Source: Pseudomonas putida
GTDB lineage: Bacteria; Pseudomonadota; Gammaproteobacteria; Pseudomonadales; Pseudomonadaceae
Reading direction: 5' to 3'
DNA length: 64,000 nucleotides
Assembly (NCBI RefSeq): GCF_022627325.1
Contig: NZ_JAETZZ010000003.1
Location: forward strand, 186,001-250,000
The notes under the pieces are model-generated. The model was not told where the DNA came from. It saw only the letters and a program-made list of their open reading frames with translations, and did no database searches. The translations under genes were made by a program, and so were the position numbers. This document shows, piece by piece, positions 46,200 through 55,907 of the stretch (position 1 is its first letter; each line of letters opens with the position of its first letter).

Positions 46200-46700
46200 T
46201 CAGCGCTTGTTCGCCTTGACTTCTGCTTCGCGCAGCGAAGGTGCCAGCTTGTCCAGCACGCCGTTGACGAACTTGTGACCGTCAGTGGCGCCGAAGACCT
46301 TGGCCAGCTCTACGCCTTCGTTGATCACCACGCGATACGGTACATCGACGCGCTTGATGAACTCCCAGGTGGACAGGCGCAATACGGCCAGTTCGACCGG
46401 GTCGAGCTCTTCCAGGGCGATGTCCATGCACGGTTTCAGCGCGCTGTCGATTTCGCTCTTGATTGCCGGGACCCCATGCAGGATCTCGCGGAAATAGGCG
46501 CCATCGACATCGGTAAAATCGTTATCGACCCGGAACTGCGCTTCGATCTCGTTCAGCGAATGCTGAGCCATGTGCCATTGGTACAGGGCCTGGGTCGCGA
46601 GCTTGCGGGCTTCGCGGCGCTTGGCGCTCTTCGATGGCTTGCCGGCATCCGCAGGTTTGGGATCGCGCGGGTTGAAACGATCGCTTTCGTCGCTAATCAC
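46200..46700 (-). CDS. nusB: Transcription antitermination factor NusB
   Basis: NusB with NusE binds boxA of rRNA transcripts. The 166-residue all-helical protein contains [25 protein letters not shown] and [47 protein letters not shown] charged N-terminal extension of about 30 residues is normal in pseudomonads. GTG start overlapping the ribH stop. Confidence 0.97.
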   Translation of the reverse strand: MISDESDRFNPRDPKPADAGKPSKSAKRREARKLATQALYQWHMAQHSLNEIEAQFRVDNDFTDVDGAYFREILHGVPAIKSEIDSALKPCMDIALEELDPVELAVLRLSTWEFIKRVDVPYRVVINEGVELAKVFGATDGHKFVNGVLDKLAPSLREAEVKANKR

Positions 46701-47173
46701 TTGGCCTCCAACTGCGCCAGCAGGCTGACCATTTCCAGAGCGGACAGGGCAGCTTCAGCACCTTTGTTACCGGCCTTGGTGCCGGAACGCTCGATGGCTT
46801 GCTCGATGGAGTCGACGGTCAGGACACCGAAGGCCACCGGCACACCGAACTCCATGGACACCTGGGCCAGGCCCTTGGTGCATTCGCCCGCCACGTATTC
46901 GAAGTGCGGGGTACCGCCACGGATCACTGCACCCAGGGCGATGATCGCGTCGTATTCACCTTGCTGGGCGACCTTCTGGGCAACCAGCGGGATTTCGAAC
47001 GCGCCAGGGGCACGAATGATGGTGATGTCGCTTTCGCTGACACCGTGGCGTACCAGGGCATCAACGGCACCGCTTACCAGGCTTTCTACGACGAAGCTGT
47101 TGAAGCGGCCAACCACCAAAGCATAGCGACCTTTGGGGGCAATGAAGGTACCTTCGATGGTCTTCAGGGTCAT
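46697..47173 (-). CDS. ribH: 6,7-dimethyl-8-ribityllumazine synthase RibH
   Basis: Lumazine synthase joins the DHBP-derived unit with the pyrimidine intermediate. The 158-residue protein has [14 protein letters not shown], the substrate loop [15 protein letters not shown] segment ([15 protein letters not shown]), and [27 protein letters not shown] with the catalytic His. The ATG at 47173 is the family start. Confidence 0.97.
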   Translation of the reverse strand: MTLKTIEGTFIAPKGRYALVVGRFNSFVVESLVSGAVDALVRHGVSESDITIIRAPGAFEIPLVAQKVAQQGEYDAIIALGAVIRGGTPHFEYVAGECTKGLAQVSMEFGVPVAFGVLTVDSIEQAIERSGTKAGNKGAEAALSALEMVSLLAQLEAK

Positions 47174-47264
47174 TCCGATGTTCTCATCTTCAAGAGCGAG
47201 GCCGCGCACTGGCGGCCTCGGGAGGGTTTGGACTCGAGCGTGAGGGCGCAGGCGCCGCCTCAAG

Positions 47265-48356
47265 TCACTCGGAGGGCACGTATTCTACAACTTCCAGATC
47301 GAATCCGGATATCGCATTGAATTTCATCGGCGAACTCATCAGGCGCATCTTGCGCACGCCAAGGTCACGCAGGATCTGCGAACCGGCACCCACGGTGCTG
47401 TAGGTGGTCGGTGCCTTGGTCGGTGCATCGCCTGCGCTTTCGCGGATATGCGCCAGCAGCACGTCGCCATCCAGGGGGTGGCCCAGCAACAGCACCACGC
47501 CGCTACCGGCCTCGGCAACTGCGGCCATGGCGGCGCGAAGGCTCCAGCGGCCAGGCTGCTTGACCAGCAGCAGGTCGCGCAGCGGGTCCATGTTGTGCAC
47601 ACGCACCAGGGTCGGTTCTTCGGCGCAGACCTTGCCCAGGGTCAGGGCCATGTGCACATCGCCTTCCACTGCGTCGCGGTAGGTGACCAGGTTGAACTCA
47701 CCCAGCTCACTTTCGATCAGCTGCTCGGAAACGCGCTGCACGGTGCGCTCGTGGATCATGCGGTAGTGGATCAGGTCAGCGATGGTGCCGATCTTCAGGC
47801 CATGCTCGGCGGCGAACACTTCGAGTTCGGCGCGACGCGACATGGTGCCGTCATCGTTCATTACTTCACAGATCACGCCACTGGGCTCGAAGCCGGCCAT
47901 GCGCGCCAGGTCGCAGGCGGCCTCGGTGTGACCGGCGCGTGCCAGGGTACCGCCAGGCTGCGCCATCAGCGGGAAAATGTGGCCCGGGCTGACGATGTCT
48001 TCGGCCTTGGCATCCTTGGCGGCTGCGGCCTGCACGGTGCGCGCGCGGTCGGCCGCCGAGATGCCGGTGGTAACGCCTTCGGCCGCTTCGATCGAAACGG
48101 TGAACTTGGTACCGAAGCCTGAACCGTTGCGCGGCGCCATCAGCGGCAGCTTGAGCGTTTCGCAACGTTCGCGGGTCATCGGCATGCAGATCAGGCCACG
48201 GGCGTGCTTGGCCATGAAGTTGATGTGCTCAGGCAGGCAGCACTCGGCCGCCATGATGATGTCGCCTTCGTTTTCACGGTCTTCGTCATCCATGAGGATG
48301 ACCATTTTGCCCTGGCGGATGTCTTCGACCAGTTCTTCGATGCTGTTGAGCGCCAC
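47265..48356 (-). CDS. ribBA: RibBA: DHBP synthase with degenerate GTP cyclohydrolase II domain
   Basis: A 363-residue fusion. The N-terminal DHBP synthase (1-200) is complete: [46 protein letters not shown] and [16 protein letters not shown]. The C-terminal part follows the cyclohydrolase II fold, but the zinc-binding Cys motif is absent ([19 protein letters not shown] occupies that region) and the RQEGRG loop is lost. GCHII activity is therefore unlikely. The start is a GTG at 48356 with AAGGGGG upstream, giving [10 protein letters not shown]; the frame opens to 48374. Confidence 0.95.
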   Translation of the reverse strand: MALNSIEELVEDIRQGKMVILMDDEDRENEGDIIMAAECCLPEHINFMAKHARGLICMPMTRERCETLKLPLMAPRNGSGFGTKFTVSIEAAEGVTTGISAADRARTVQAAAAKDAKAEDIVSPGHIFPLMAQPGGTLARAGHTEAACDLARMAGFEPSGVICEVMNDDGTMSRRAELEVFAAEHGLKIGTIADLIHYRMIHERTVQRVSEQLIESELGEFNLVTYRDAVEGDVHMALTLGKVCAEEPTLVRVHNMDPLRDLLLVKQPGRWSLRAAMAAVAEAGSGVVLLLGHPLDGDVLLAHIRESAGDAPTKAPTTYSTVGAGSQILRDLGVRKMRLMSSPMKFNAISGFDLEVVEYVPSE

Positions 48357-48374
48357 GCGGCACCCCCTTCTCAA

Positions 48375-49040
48375 TCAGGATTTCAAGAAGCCGTTGGCGG
48401 CCAGGAAGCTTTCGGTAATGCCACTGCCCTTGCTCGGTTCGGCAGCCTTGTCGCCCAGCAGCAAGCGCTCCAGGTAACGGGCCAGCAAATCGACCTCAAG
48501 GTTTACCCGACGCCCTGCGCGGTAGTCGGCCATGATGGTTTCGGACAGGGTGTGCGGGACGATGGTCAGCTCGAACTCGGCGCCATTGACCTCGTTGACC
48601 GTCAGGCTGGTGCCGTCGACGGTGATCGAACCCTTGTGGGCGATGTACTTGGCCAGTTCCTTGGGTGCACGCACGCGGAACTGGATGGCGCGAGCGCTAT
48701 CGCTGCGCGAGATGATTTCACCGACACCGTCGACGTGGCCGCTGACCAGGTGGCCGCCCAGGCGGGTGGTCGGGGTCAGGGCCTTCTCCAGGTTGACCTT
48801 GCTGCCACCCTTGAGGTCGATGAAAGCGGTGCGCTTGAGGGTCTCGACGCTGACGTCGGCCCAGAAACCATCACCTGGCAGCTCAACGGCGGTCAGGCAC
48901 ACACCGTTGACGGCGATGCTGTCGCCGAGCTTGACGTCACCCAGGTCGAGCTTGCCGGTCTCGACGTAGACGCGCACGTCACCGCCCTTTGGGGTCAGGC
49001 TGCGGATGGTGCCGATGGATTCGATGATGCCGGTGAACAT
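48375..49040 (-). CDS. ribE: Riboflavin synthase alpha chain RibE
   Basis: Riboflavin synthase dismutates lumazine to riboflavin. The 221-residue protein shows the internal duplication of two barrel domains, starting MFTGIIESIGTI and repeating near GGHLVSGHVDGVGEI; SIAVNGVCLTAVEL and GSITVDGTSLTVNEV are the paired cores. It lies between ribD and ribBA, 42 bases after ribD. Confidence 0.97.
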   Translation of the reverse strand: MFTGIIESIGTIRSLTPKGGDVRVYVETGKLDLGDVKLGDSIAVNGVCLTAVELPGDGFWADVSVETLKRTAFIDLKGGSKVNLEKALTPTTRLGGHLVSGHVDGVGEIISRSDSARAIQFRVRAPKELAKYIAHKGSITVDGTSLTVNEVNGAEFELTIVPHTLSETIMADYRAGRRVNLEVDLLARYLERLLLGDKAAEPSKGSGITESFLAANGFLKS

Positions 49041-49082
49041 GGGGTCTTCCTCAAAAACGGGTTGCGCGGGGCAAGCCCGGCA

Positions 49083-50219
49083 TTATACGCCGGGCGCCGG
49101 CAGAGGGATGGCCGTGACCCGCCAGTCATCGCCCACTGCACGCATTTCGGTGATTTTCAGCCGTGGCGCTTCGCTCATCTTCGACAGGGGCCAGTCCAGC
49201 AACGGGCGGGCCTGGGAGCCAAGGAAAGTGCCGGCGACGAACAGCTGGTACTCGTCGATCAGGCCACGTTGGGCAAAAGCGCCGACCAGGCCAGGGCCAG
49301 CTTCCAGCAGGATGTCGTTGACGCCCCGCGCAGCCAGCGTTTGCATCAAGGCGAGCAGGTCGACCTGGCCATTGCTGCCCGGCAGGCTGAGCAGCTCATG
49401 GCCAGCCTGGGTGTAGCGCGGGTCGTCGCCCAGGGCGGTTACCACCAGCGCCGGGCCGGCCTGGAAGAACGGCGCGTCCAGTGGCAGGCGCAGGCGGCCA
49501 TCGATCAGTACGCGCAAGGGGGGGCGGCTGAGCGCCAGCGCGGTGGTGTCGGGGTCCAGGCCCAGCTCGGCAGCGCGCACGGTCATCCGTGCGTTGTCGG
49601 CCAGCACGCTGGCGGCGCTGGTCAGCACCACACTGGCACGGGCGCGCAGGCGCTGCACCGCAGAGCGGGCGGCAGGCCCGGTGATCCATTGGCTTTCGCC
49701 GCTGGCCATGGCGGTGCGGCCATCCAGGCTCATGGCCAGCTTGGCCCGCACGAACGGCAAACCGTGCTCCATGCGCTTGAGGAAACCGGGGTTCAGGGCA
49801 CGGGCCTGGGCTTCGAGCACGCCGCTGGCGACTTCGATGCCTGCGTCAGCCAGGCGGCGCAGGCCCTGCCCAGCGACTTGCGGGTTGGGGTCCTGCATGG
49901 CTGCCACCACCCGCGCCACGCCTGCCTGTACCAGCGCCTCGGCACACGGTGGGGTGCGGCCATGGTGGCTGCACGGCTCCAGCGTCACGTATGCACAGGC
50001 ACCGCGGGCACGCTCACCGGCCTGGCGCAGGGCATGCACTTCGGCATGGGGTTCACCGGCACGCACATGCCACCCCTCACCCACCACTTCACCGTCACGG
50101 ACGATCACACAACCCACACGCGGGTTGGGGTGCGTGGTGTAGATGCCCTTGCGGGCAAGCTCCAGGGCACGGGCCATGTAATGGGCGTCGAGGATCGCGG
50201 TCTGGCTCGGCATGCTCAC
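49083..50219 (-). CDS. ribD: Bifunctional deaminase/reductase RibD
   Basis: RibD deaminates and then reduces the pyrimidine intermediate of riboflavin synthesis. The 378-residue protein has an N-terminal cytidine-deaminase-like zinc domain ([29 protein letters not shown]) and a C-terminal reductase domain ([24 protein letters not shown]). The GTG at 50219 overlaps the nrdR stop; an ATG two codons later (50213) is equally likely. Confidence 0.97.
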   Translation of the reverse strand: MSMPSQTAILDAHYMARALELARKGIYTTHPNPRVGCVIVRDGEVVGEGWHVRAGEPHAEVHALRQAGERARGACAYVTLEPCSHHGRTPPCAEALVQAGVARVVAAMQDPNPQVAGQGLRRLADAGIEVASGVLEAQARALNPGFLKRMEHGLPFVRAKLAMSLDGRTAMASGESQWITGPAARSAVQRLRARASVVLTSAASVLADNARMTVRAAELGLDPDTTALALSRPPLRVLIDGRLRLPLDAPFFQAGPALVVTALGDDPRYTQAGHELLSLPGSNGQVDLLALMQTLAARGVNDILLEAGPGLVGAFAQRGLIDEYQLFVAGTFLGSQARPLLDWPLSKMSEAPRLKITEMRAVGDDWRVTAIPLPAPGV

Positions 50220-50680
50220 TCTTTAGCCGGCTCGCGGGCCAGGCGGTCGATTTCTTCACGGAACTCATCGAGGTCCTGGAAGCGCCGGTACACCGAAGCG
50301 AAGCGGATGTAGGCCACTTCATCGAGCTTGCGCAATTCGGCCATCACCAGCTCACCCACCACCAGCGACTTGACTTCGCGCTCACCCGTAGCGCGCAGGC
50401 GGCTCTTGATATGCGCCAGGGCCGCCTCGAGGCGTTCGACGCTGACCGGGCGCTTCTCCAACGCACGCTGCATGCCGGCACGCAGCTTTTCTTCGTCGAA
50501 AGGCTGGCGCGTGCCGTCCTGCTTGATCAGCCGGGGCAATACCAACTCGGCGGTTTCGAAGGTGGTGAAACGCTCGCCGCAGGCCACGCATTCGCGACGG
50601 CGGCGCACTTGTTCGCCCTCGGCGACCAGGCGCGAGTCGATGACCTTGGTGTCGTTGGCACCGCAAAAGGGACAGTGCAT
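50216..50680 (-). CDS. nrdR: Transcriptional repressor NrdR
   Basis: NrdR represses ribonucleotide reductase genes in response to dATP/ATP. The 154-residue protein begins [17 protein letters not shown], with four Cys of a zinc ribbon (CPFC, CVAC), followed by an ATP-cone ([20 protein letters not shown]). The ATG at 50680 is the family start; the frame is open to 50758. It heads the minus-strand nrdR-ribD-ribE-ribBA-ribH-nusB-thiL-pgpA series. Confidence 0.97.
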   Translation of the reverse strand: MHCPFCGANDTKVIDSRLVAEGEQVRRRRECVACGERFTTFETAELVLPRLIKQDGTRQPFDEEKLRAGMQRALEKRPVSVERLEAALAHIKSRLRATGEREVKSLVVGELVMAELRKLDEVAYIRFASVYRRFQDLDEFREEIDRLAREPAKE

Positions 50681-50786
50681 GGTGGCAGGCAACAAAAAAA
50701 GGGAGGGCCATGGTAGCGCATCCCACTGGCAAGACAAGCCAAAGGGGTTAACATCCAAGGTAAATCTGCCCCTGAAGGATTACCCC

Positions 50787-51239
50787 ATGCATTATCGAGC
50801 GCTCGTCGTGCTGGGCTGCGCCGCCCTGCTCGCCGCCTGTGGCAGCGACCGGCCGAAGACCGAGCCAGCCCCGGCACCTGCGCCCGCCAAGGTGGCGAAA
50901 AAGGCCGAACCGCTGGGCCCGCTGCCCGCCTATCAACGCGAACTGAGCGGTACCTTGCTGGAAATCCCCCGTGGTGCCGACGTGGAACTGGCCTTGCTGG
51001 TCATCGACGAGCGCGACCGCCCGCAACAGCTTCTGGCCAGCAGTACCCTGACCGGCACCGGCCAGGCGCTGCCCTACCGCCTGCGCTTCAACCCCGAGGT
51101 CTTCCCGGCCGGCGGTCGGGTCGAGCTGCGTGGGCGCGCCAGCCAATCGGGCCAACTGATCATGCACCTGCCGCCCGTGCGCATCATCCAGGCCCAGACT
51201 CAGGCCACTGGCCCGCTGCGCTTCAAAAAGGCGCCTTAG
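50787..51239 (+). CDS. YbaY family lipoprotein
   Basis: A 150-residue lipoprotein: signal with lipobox LAAC (Cys about 17), a Pro/Ala-rich linker, then a YbaY-type beta domain (LSGTLLEIPRGADVELALLVIDERDRP, LPYRLRFNPEVFPAGGRVELRGR). Function unknown. CTGAAGGA precedes the ATG. The methyltransferase gene starts at the base after its stop. Confidence 0.87.
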   Translation: MHYRALVVLGCAALLAACGSDRPKTEPAPAPAPAKVAKKAEPLGPLPAYQRELSGTLLEIPRGADVELALLVIDERDRPQQLLASSTLTGTGQALPYRLRFNPEVFPAGGRVELRGRASQSGQLIMHLPPVRIIQAQTQATGPLRFKKAP

Positions 51240-51899
51240 GTGGCGCCGCTTGCCCTGCAACAGGCCCTCAGCGGCCTGATCGGCGAAGCGCGGCTGGTCG
51301 TCACTGAACTGCCCGGGTGCGCGCTCAAACTCTGGTTGATCGACGATCAGAACATGGACCGCGCCTTCAGCAGCGAAGAAACCCGGCGCATTCTCGAAGA
51401 CCCACCGTACTGGAGCTTTTGCTGGGCCAGCGGCCTGGCCATGGCCCGTTACCTGGCAGCGCACCCGCAGTGGGTGGCCGGCAAGCGCGTGCTGGACTTC
51501 GGCGCCGGTTCCGGTATCGCCGGCATTGCTGCGGCGCGCGCCGGCGCATCGGAAGTGGTGGCCTGCGATCTCGACCCACTGGCACTCGATGCCAGCCGCG
51601 CCAATGCCGAGCTGAACGGGGTCGAGCTCAGCTACAGCAACGACTTCTTCGCCAAAGACGACCGTTTCGACCTGATTCTGGTTGCGGATGTGCTTTACGA
51701 CCGTGCCAATCTGCCGTTGCTGGATGCCTTCCTCGGCCGTGGCCGTCAGGCCCTGGTGGCCGATTCCCGAGTACGCGACTTCAGCCACCCGCTTTACCAG
51801 CAGCTGGGCGTGCTTGAGGCACTGACCCTCCCGGACCTGGCCGAGCCGCACGAATTCCGCCGGGTCAGCCTGTACCACGCCAGCCGCGAGCCTTTATAG
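51240..51899 (+). CDS. SAM-dependent methyltransferase (METTL20/ETFB-lysine methyltransferase-like)
   Basis: A 219-residue class I methyltransferase: SAM motif [20 protein letters not shown], acidic loop [20 protein letters not shown], and [16 protein letters not shown], close to the lysine methyltransferase family that includes METTL20. The GTG start directly abuts the stop of the lipoprotein gene. The target protein is unknown; ETF-beta is a guess from family resemblance. Confidence 0.85.
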   Translation: MAPLALQQALSGLIGEARLVVTELPGCALKLWLIDDQNMDRAFSSEETRRILEDPPYWSFCWASGLAMARYLAAHPQWVAGKRVLDFGAGSGIAGIAAARAGASEVVACDLDPLALDASRANAELNGVELSYSNDFFAKDDRFDLILVADVLYDRANLPLLDAFLGRGRQALVADSRVRDFSHPLYQQLGVLEALTLPDLAEPHEFRRVSLYHASREPL

Positions 51900-51930
51900 T
51901 GGTGCCATTCACGGATTTGCGAGAGTCACG

Positions 51931-52803
51931 ATGAGCCAGGAAACACCGTTTATCTTCGATGCCACCGACGCCAACTTTCAGCAACTGGTGATCGAGAACT
52001 CCTTTCACAAGCCGGTCCTCGTGGACTTCTGGGCAGAGTGGTGCGCGCCCTGCAAGGCGCTGATGCCACTGCTGGCGAAGATCGCCGAGGGTTATCAGGG
52101 CGAGCTGCTGCTGGCCAAGATCAACTGCGACGTTGAGCAGCAAGTCGTTGCCCAGTTCGGCATTCGCAGCCTGCCCACGGTGGTGCTGTTCAAGGATGGC
52201 CAGCCAGTCGACGGCTTTGCCGGCGCGCAGCCGGAGTCGGCGATCCGCGCCATGCTTGAGCCGCATGTGCAGATGCCTGCCGCGCCGGCAGCATCCCCCT
52301 TGGAACAGGCCAAAGCCTTGTTCGCCGAGAGCCGTTTCGCCGAAGCTGAGGCACTGCTGCAGGCCCTGCTGGGGGAAGACAACAGCAATGCCGAGGCGCT
52401 GATCCTGTATGCCCGCTGCCTGGCCGAGCGCGGCGAGCTGGGCGAAGCGCAGGTCGTGCTGGACGCGGTCAAGACCGATGAGCACAAGGCTGCCCTGGCC
52501 GGGGCCAAAGCGCAGCTGACCTTCCTGCGCCAGGCCGCCAGCCTGCCGGAAGTCGCCGACCTGAAAAGCCGCCTGGCGCAGAACCCACAGGATGATGAGG
52601 CGGCCTACCAACTGTGCATCCAGCAGTTGGCACGCCAGCAGTATGAAGCGGCGCTGGATGGCCTGCTGAAACTGTTCCAGCGTAACCGCGCCTATGAAAA
52701 CGGCTTGCCGCAGAAGGCGATGCTGCAGGTGTTCGACTTGCTCGGTGGCGACCATCCGTTGGTCGCGGTTTACCGCCGCAGGCTGTCTTCGGCCATGTTC
52801 TGA
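51931..52803 (+). CDS. cnoX: Thioredoxin-TPR chaperone CnoX (YbbN) family
   Basis: A 290-residue protein: N-terminal thioredoxin domain (about 10-115) with the active site WCAPCK, then a TPR-like helical C-terminal part (QAKALFAESRFAEAEALLQALL). CnoX protects proteins from chlorine stress and hands them to GroEL. Unlike the E. coli protein, whose first active-site Cys is missing, this one keeps both Cys and could be redox active. Confidence 0.9.
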   Translation: MSQETPFIFDATDANFQQLVIENSFHKPVLVDFWAEWCAPCKALMPLLAKIAEGYQGELLLAKINCDVEQQVVAQFGIRSLPTVVLFKDGQPVDGFAGAQPESAIRAMLEPHVQMPAAPAASPLEQAKALFAESRFAEAEALLQALLGEDNSNAEALILYARCLAERGELGEAQVVLDAVKTDEHKAALAGAKAQLTFLRQAASLPEVADLKSRLAQNPQDDEAAYQLCIQQLARQQYEAALDGLLKLFQRNRAYENGLPQKAMLQVFDLLGGDHPLVAVYRRRLSSAMF

Positions 52804-52860
52804 TTCGCACAACAGGCGAGGGCTATGCCCTCGCTTGCGCGGCCGCACAGGGCAATCGCC

Positions 52861-53205
52861 TCAACCGATCCAGTGATACACCGGCGCATCCGCGCCACTT
52901 TCCACCTTCACCTCACGGCTGTGTCGCAACCGCACCAACAGCCGCTTACCCGCCGCCGTACTGCCCGCCAGCCCTTCCAAGCGGTCCAGCAATTCAGGCC
53001 CGTTCATCTGCCCCGCCTTACGAAGCACCTCGCGCGCGGCCGTCCACTGCCCGTCATCCTGGCGCGGCGCTGCCGCCATGGCCTGCGGTGCGACCTCGGC
53101 CGCCACAGGCACCTCAAGCTGCCGCCCCAGCTGCGCCCACTCCGCGGGCTCCAGTTCGATGGTCAGGTCCACCGGCCAGTCCCCAATCTGTCCCCGAATT
53201 CTCAC
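52861..53205 (-). CDS. Conserved hypothetical protein
   Basis: A 114-residue soluble protein, VRIRGQIGDWPVDLTIELEP at the start and a C-terminal half like a small helical domain (AAREVLRKAGQMNGPELLDRLEGLAG). I do not recognise a function. The GTG at 53205 is chosen for AAGGA eight bases upstream; ATG at 53238 is the other candidate. It is convergent with cnoX and divergent from the zinc cluster. Confidence 0.7.
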   Translation of the reverse strand: MRIRGQIGDWPVDLTIELEPAEWAQLGRQLEVPVAAEVAPQAMAAAPRQDDGQWTAAREVLRKAGQMNGPELLDRLEGLAGSTAAGKRLLVRLRHSREVKVESGADAPVYHWIG

Positions 53206-53285
53206 GATGCATTCCTTCAAGCGCTCCAATGCCCCCATGCTACAACAACATGAAACCTGCAGAACGCAGGCTGGCGGCACAGATA

Positions 53286-53305
53286 GAAGCTGTTATAACA
53301 TCACC
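53286..53305. promoter_or_regulatory. Zur-like palindrome before the zinc cluster
   Basis: GAAGCTGTTATAACATCACC contains the perfect palindrome TGTTATAACA (53291-53300), which equals the overlapping half-sites TGTTATA/TATAACA of Zur operators. It lies about 35-50 bases before the ZrgA-like ATG. Confidence 0.5.
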
Positions 53306-53337
53306 AATTCATTCCCAGCCCGCTTCTGGAGTCGTCC

Positions 53338-53922
53338 ATGCGTCGCCTGCTGCTCGCCCTGCCCTTCGCCCTGCTGCCCCTGGCCGTGGCTCATGCCCAC
53401 GACGAACACGACCACGACCATGATCACGCCCACGGCACGCTCGGCGCGCATGAGCACGGGGTGGCCAAGCTCAACGTGGTACTCGACGGCAACACCCTCG
53501 AGCTGGAGCTCGACAGCCCGGCAATGAACCTCGTGGGCTTTGAACACAGTGCCAGCAGCGACGCCGACAAAGCCAAGGTCGCCGCCGTGCGCCAACAGCT
53601 CGAGCAACCCCTGAAGCTGTTTGGTCTGCCAGCGGCTGCTGGCTGCACGGAAGAGGCTCAGGAACTGGAGAGCCCACTGTTCGGTGATGCGGCAAAAGAT
53701 GACGACGGTGATGACCATGAGCATGAGCATGGCCACCAGCACAGCGATATCGAAGCGCACTATCAGCTCAAATGCTCCGCCCCGGAGAAAATCGCTGAGC
53801 TCGACCTCGCACCGCTGTTCAAGGCCTTCCCTGCTACGCAAAAAATCAATGTGCAGTTGATCGGCCCGAACGGCCAGAAAGGCCTGGAAACCTCGCCTGC
53901 CAATGCCGTGGTTCGGTTCTGA
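53338..53922 (+). CDS. DUF2796 zinc-uptake-linked periplasmic protein, ZrgA-like
   Basis: A 194-residue exported protein. The signal peptide (LLLALPFALLPLAVAHA) is followed by a His/Asp-rich segment, HDEHDHDHDHAHG, then the DUF2796 core GAHEHGVAKLNVVLDGNTLELELDSPAMNLVGFEH. A second His/Asp/Glu-rich stretch (HEHEHGHQHSD) interrupts the middle. Such proteins (ZrgA of Vibrio) bind zinc and are encoded with an ABC system. It heads a four-gene cluster. Confidence 0.88.
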   Translation: MRRLLLALPFALLPLAVAHAHDEHDHDHDHAHGTLGAHEHGVAKLNVVLDGNTLELELDSPAMNLVGFEHSASSDADKAKVAAVRQQLEQPLKLFGLPAAAGCTEEAQELESPLFGDAAKDDDGDDHEHEHGHQHSDIEAHYQLKCSAPEKIAELDLAPLFKAFPATQKINVQLIGPNGQKGLETSPANAVVRF

Positions 53923-54633
53923 ATGAGCCTGCCGCTGATCGCGCTGCAAGACCTGGTGTTTGCCTGGCCGGGGCAGCCGCCATTGCTGGATATCCCCGCG
54001 TTTCGCCTGGAAGCAGGCGAAGCCCTGTTCCTCAAGGGCCCCAGCGGCAGTGGCAAGACCACGCTACTGGGGCTGTTGGGCGGGGTGAACGTGCCTGCCC
54101 AGGGCCGCATCCAGTTGCTCGGCCAGGATCTCGGCGGCTTGGGCCAGAGCGCTCGCGACCGCTTTCGGGTCGATCACACCGGTTATATCTTCCAGCAGTT
54201 CAACCTGCTGCCGTTTCTTTCGGTACGGGAAAACGTCGAACTGCCATGTCGCTTCTCCAGCAGCCGCAAGGCTCGGGCCGAGCAGCGTCATGGCAGTGTC
54301 CACCAGGCGGCCAGCGCACTGCTGGCCCACCTGGGCCTGGACGAGCCCGCACTGCTTGCCCGCCGCGCCGACAGCCTATCGATTGGCCAGCAACAACGAG
54401 TTGCCGCGGCCCGTGCATTGATCGGCCAACCCGAGCTGGTCATTGCCGACGAACCCACCTCGGCACTGGATGCCGACACCCGGGAAGCGTTCATCCGCCT
54501 GCTGTTCGATGAATGCCGTGCTGCCGGCGCCAGCCTGCTGTTCGTCAGCCATGACCAGAGCCTTGCACCGCTGTTCGACCGTCATCTGTCACTGGCCGAG
54601 CTGAACCGCGCAGCCAAGCCCCGGGAGGCCTGA
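53923..54633 (+). CDS. ABC transporter ATP-binding protein (LolD/MacB type, Zrg cluster)
   Basis: A 236-residue ABC ATPase: Walker A GPSGSGKTTLLG, Q-loop FQQFNLLPFLS, signature LSIGQQQRVA (variant of LSGGQ), Walker B LVIADEPTSALD and the switch His in FVSHDQ. Sequence type is that of LolD/MacB mechanotransmission systems, not classical importers. It begins right after the ZrgA-like stop and overlaps the permease by one base. Confidence 0.92.
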   Translation: MSLPLIALQDLVFAWPGQPPLLDIPAFRLEAGEALFLKGPSGSGKTTLLGLLGGVNVPAQGRIQLLGQDLGGLGQSARDRFRVDHTGYIFQQFNLLPFLSVRENVELPCRFSSSRKARAEQRHGSVHQAASALLAHLGLDEPALLARRADSLSIGQQQRVAAARALIGQPELVIADEPTSALDADTREAFIRLLFDECRAAGASLLFVSHDQSLAPLFDRHLSLAELNRAAKPREA

Positions 54634-55898
54634 TGTACCTGCTTCGCCTTGCCCTGGCCAGCCTGGCCAATCGCCGTTTCACCGCGTTCCTCACCGCCTT
54701 CGCCATCGCCTTGTCGGTGTGCCTGCTGCTGGCGGTCGAGCGCGTGCGCACCGAAGCCCGTGCCAGTTTCGCCAGCACCATCAGCGGCACCGACCTGATC
54801 GTTGGCGCCCGCTCAGGCTCGGTAAACCTGCTGCTGTATTCCGTATTCCGCATTGGCAATGCCACCAACAATATCCGTTGGGACAGTTACCAGCATTACG
54901 CCCAGGATCCACGGGTGAAGTGGGCGATCCCTATTTCACTGGGCGACTCGCACCGCGGGTATCGGGTGATGGGCACCACCGGTGAGTACTTCAGCCATTA
55001 CCAGTATGGTCGCCGGCAGCATCTGGAGCTGAGCCAGGGGCGTGAGTTTGCCAGTGATCCGTTCGAGGTGGTGCTGGGCGCCGAGGTGGCCGAGGCCCTG
55101 CACTACAGGCTTGGCGACAAGCTGGTGCTGGCTCACGGCGTGGCGGCGATAAGCCTGGTCAAGCATGACGACAAGCCGTTCACCGTGGTCGGCGTGCTGA
55201 AACGCACCGGCACGCCGGTCGACCGCACACTGCACATCAGCCTGGCGGGGATGGAAGCGATCCATATCGACTGGCATAACGGCGTGCCTGCACGTGGCGC
55301 CGGGCGCATCAGCGCCGAGCAGGCCCGAACCATGGACTTGCAGCCGGCCGCCATCACCGCGTTCATGCTCGGCCTGAACAGCAAGATCGCCACCTTCAGC
55401 CTGCAGCGCGAGATCAATGAATACCGCAGCGAGCCGCTGCTGGCGATCTTGCCCGGGGTAGCGCTGCAGGAGCTGTGGAGCCTGATGGGCACGGCCGAAC
55501 AAGCCTTGTTCGTGGTCTCGCTGTTTGTCGTACTGACCGGTTTGATCGGCATGCTCACGGCGATTCTCACCAGCCTCAACGAACGTCGCCGGGAGATGGC
55601 GATTCTGCGTTCGGTGGGCGCCCGGCCTTGGCACATTGCCGGGTTGCTGGTGCTTGAAGCGCTGGCGCTGGCCAGTGCGGGTATCGTTGCCGGGCTCGGC
55701 CTGCTGTATGCCGGCATCGCGCTGGCCCAAGGCTACGTTCAGGCCAATTACGGCCTGTACCTGCCGCTGGCCTGGCCCAGCACGCACGAGTGGACGCTGC
55801 TTGCTATCATCCTCGGCGCAGCGCTGCTGATGGGCAGCGTGCCGGCCTGGCGCGCCTATCGGCAGTCGCTGGCCGATGGCCTGTCGATTCACCTCTGA
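54633..55898 (+). CDS. FtsX/MacB-type ABC permease (Zrg cluster)
   Basis: A 421-residue permease with the FtsX arrangement: one N-terminal helix (about 18-40), a large periplasmic domain (about 45-280) and three C-terminal helices. ERRREMAILRSVGARPWHIAGLLVLEAL is the coupling region. It pairs with the preceding ATPase. These type VII systems move force across the membrane rather than import solutes; the role in zinc handling is inferred from the cluster. Confidence 0.9.
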   Translation: MYLLRLALASLANRRFTAFLTAFAIALSVCLLLAVERVRTEARASFASTISGTDLIVGARSGSVNLLLYSVFRIGNATNNIRWDSYQHYAQDPRVKWAIPISLGDSHRGYRVMGTTGEYFSHYQYGRRQHLELSQGREFASDPFEVVLGAEVAEALHYRLGDKLVLAHGVAAISLVKHDDKPFTVVGVLKRTGTPVDRTLHISLAGMEAIHIDWHNGVPARGAGRISAEQARTMDLQPAAITAFMLGLNSKIATFSLQREINEYRSEPLLAILPGVALQELWSLMGTAEQALFVVSLFVVLTGLIGMLTAILTSLNERRREMAILRSVGARPWHIAGLLVLEALALASAGIVAGLGLLYAGIALAQGYVQANYGLYLPLAWPSTHEWTLLAIILGAALLMGSVPAWRAYRQSLADGLSIHL

Positions 55899-55907
55899 GA
55901 AAACGCC

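Noticed and set aside
48204..50312. 702-codon plus-strand open frame
   Set aside because: It lies antisense to ribE and ribD, which have complete family motifs. High GC leaves long antisense frames open, and its translation shows no domain.
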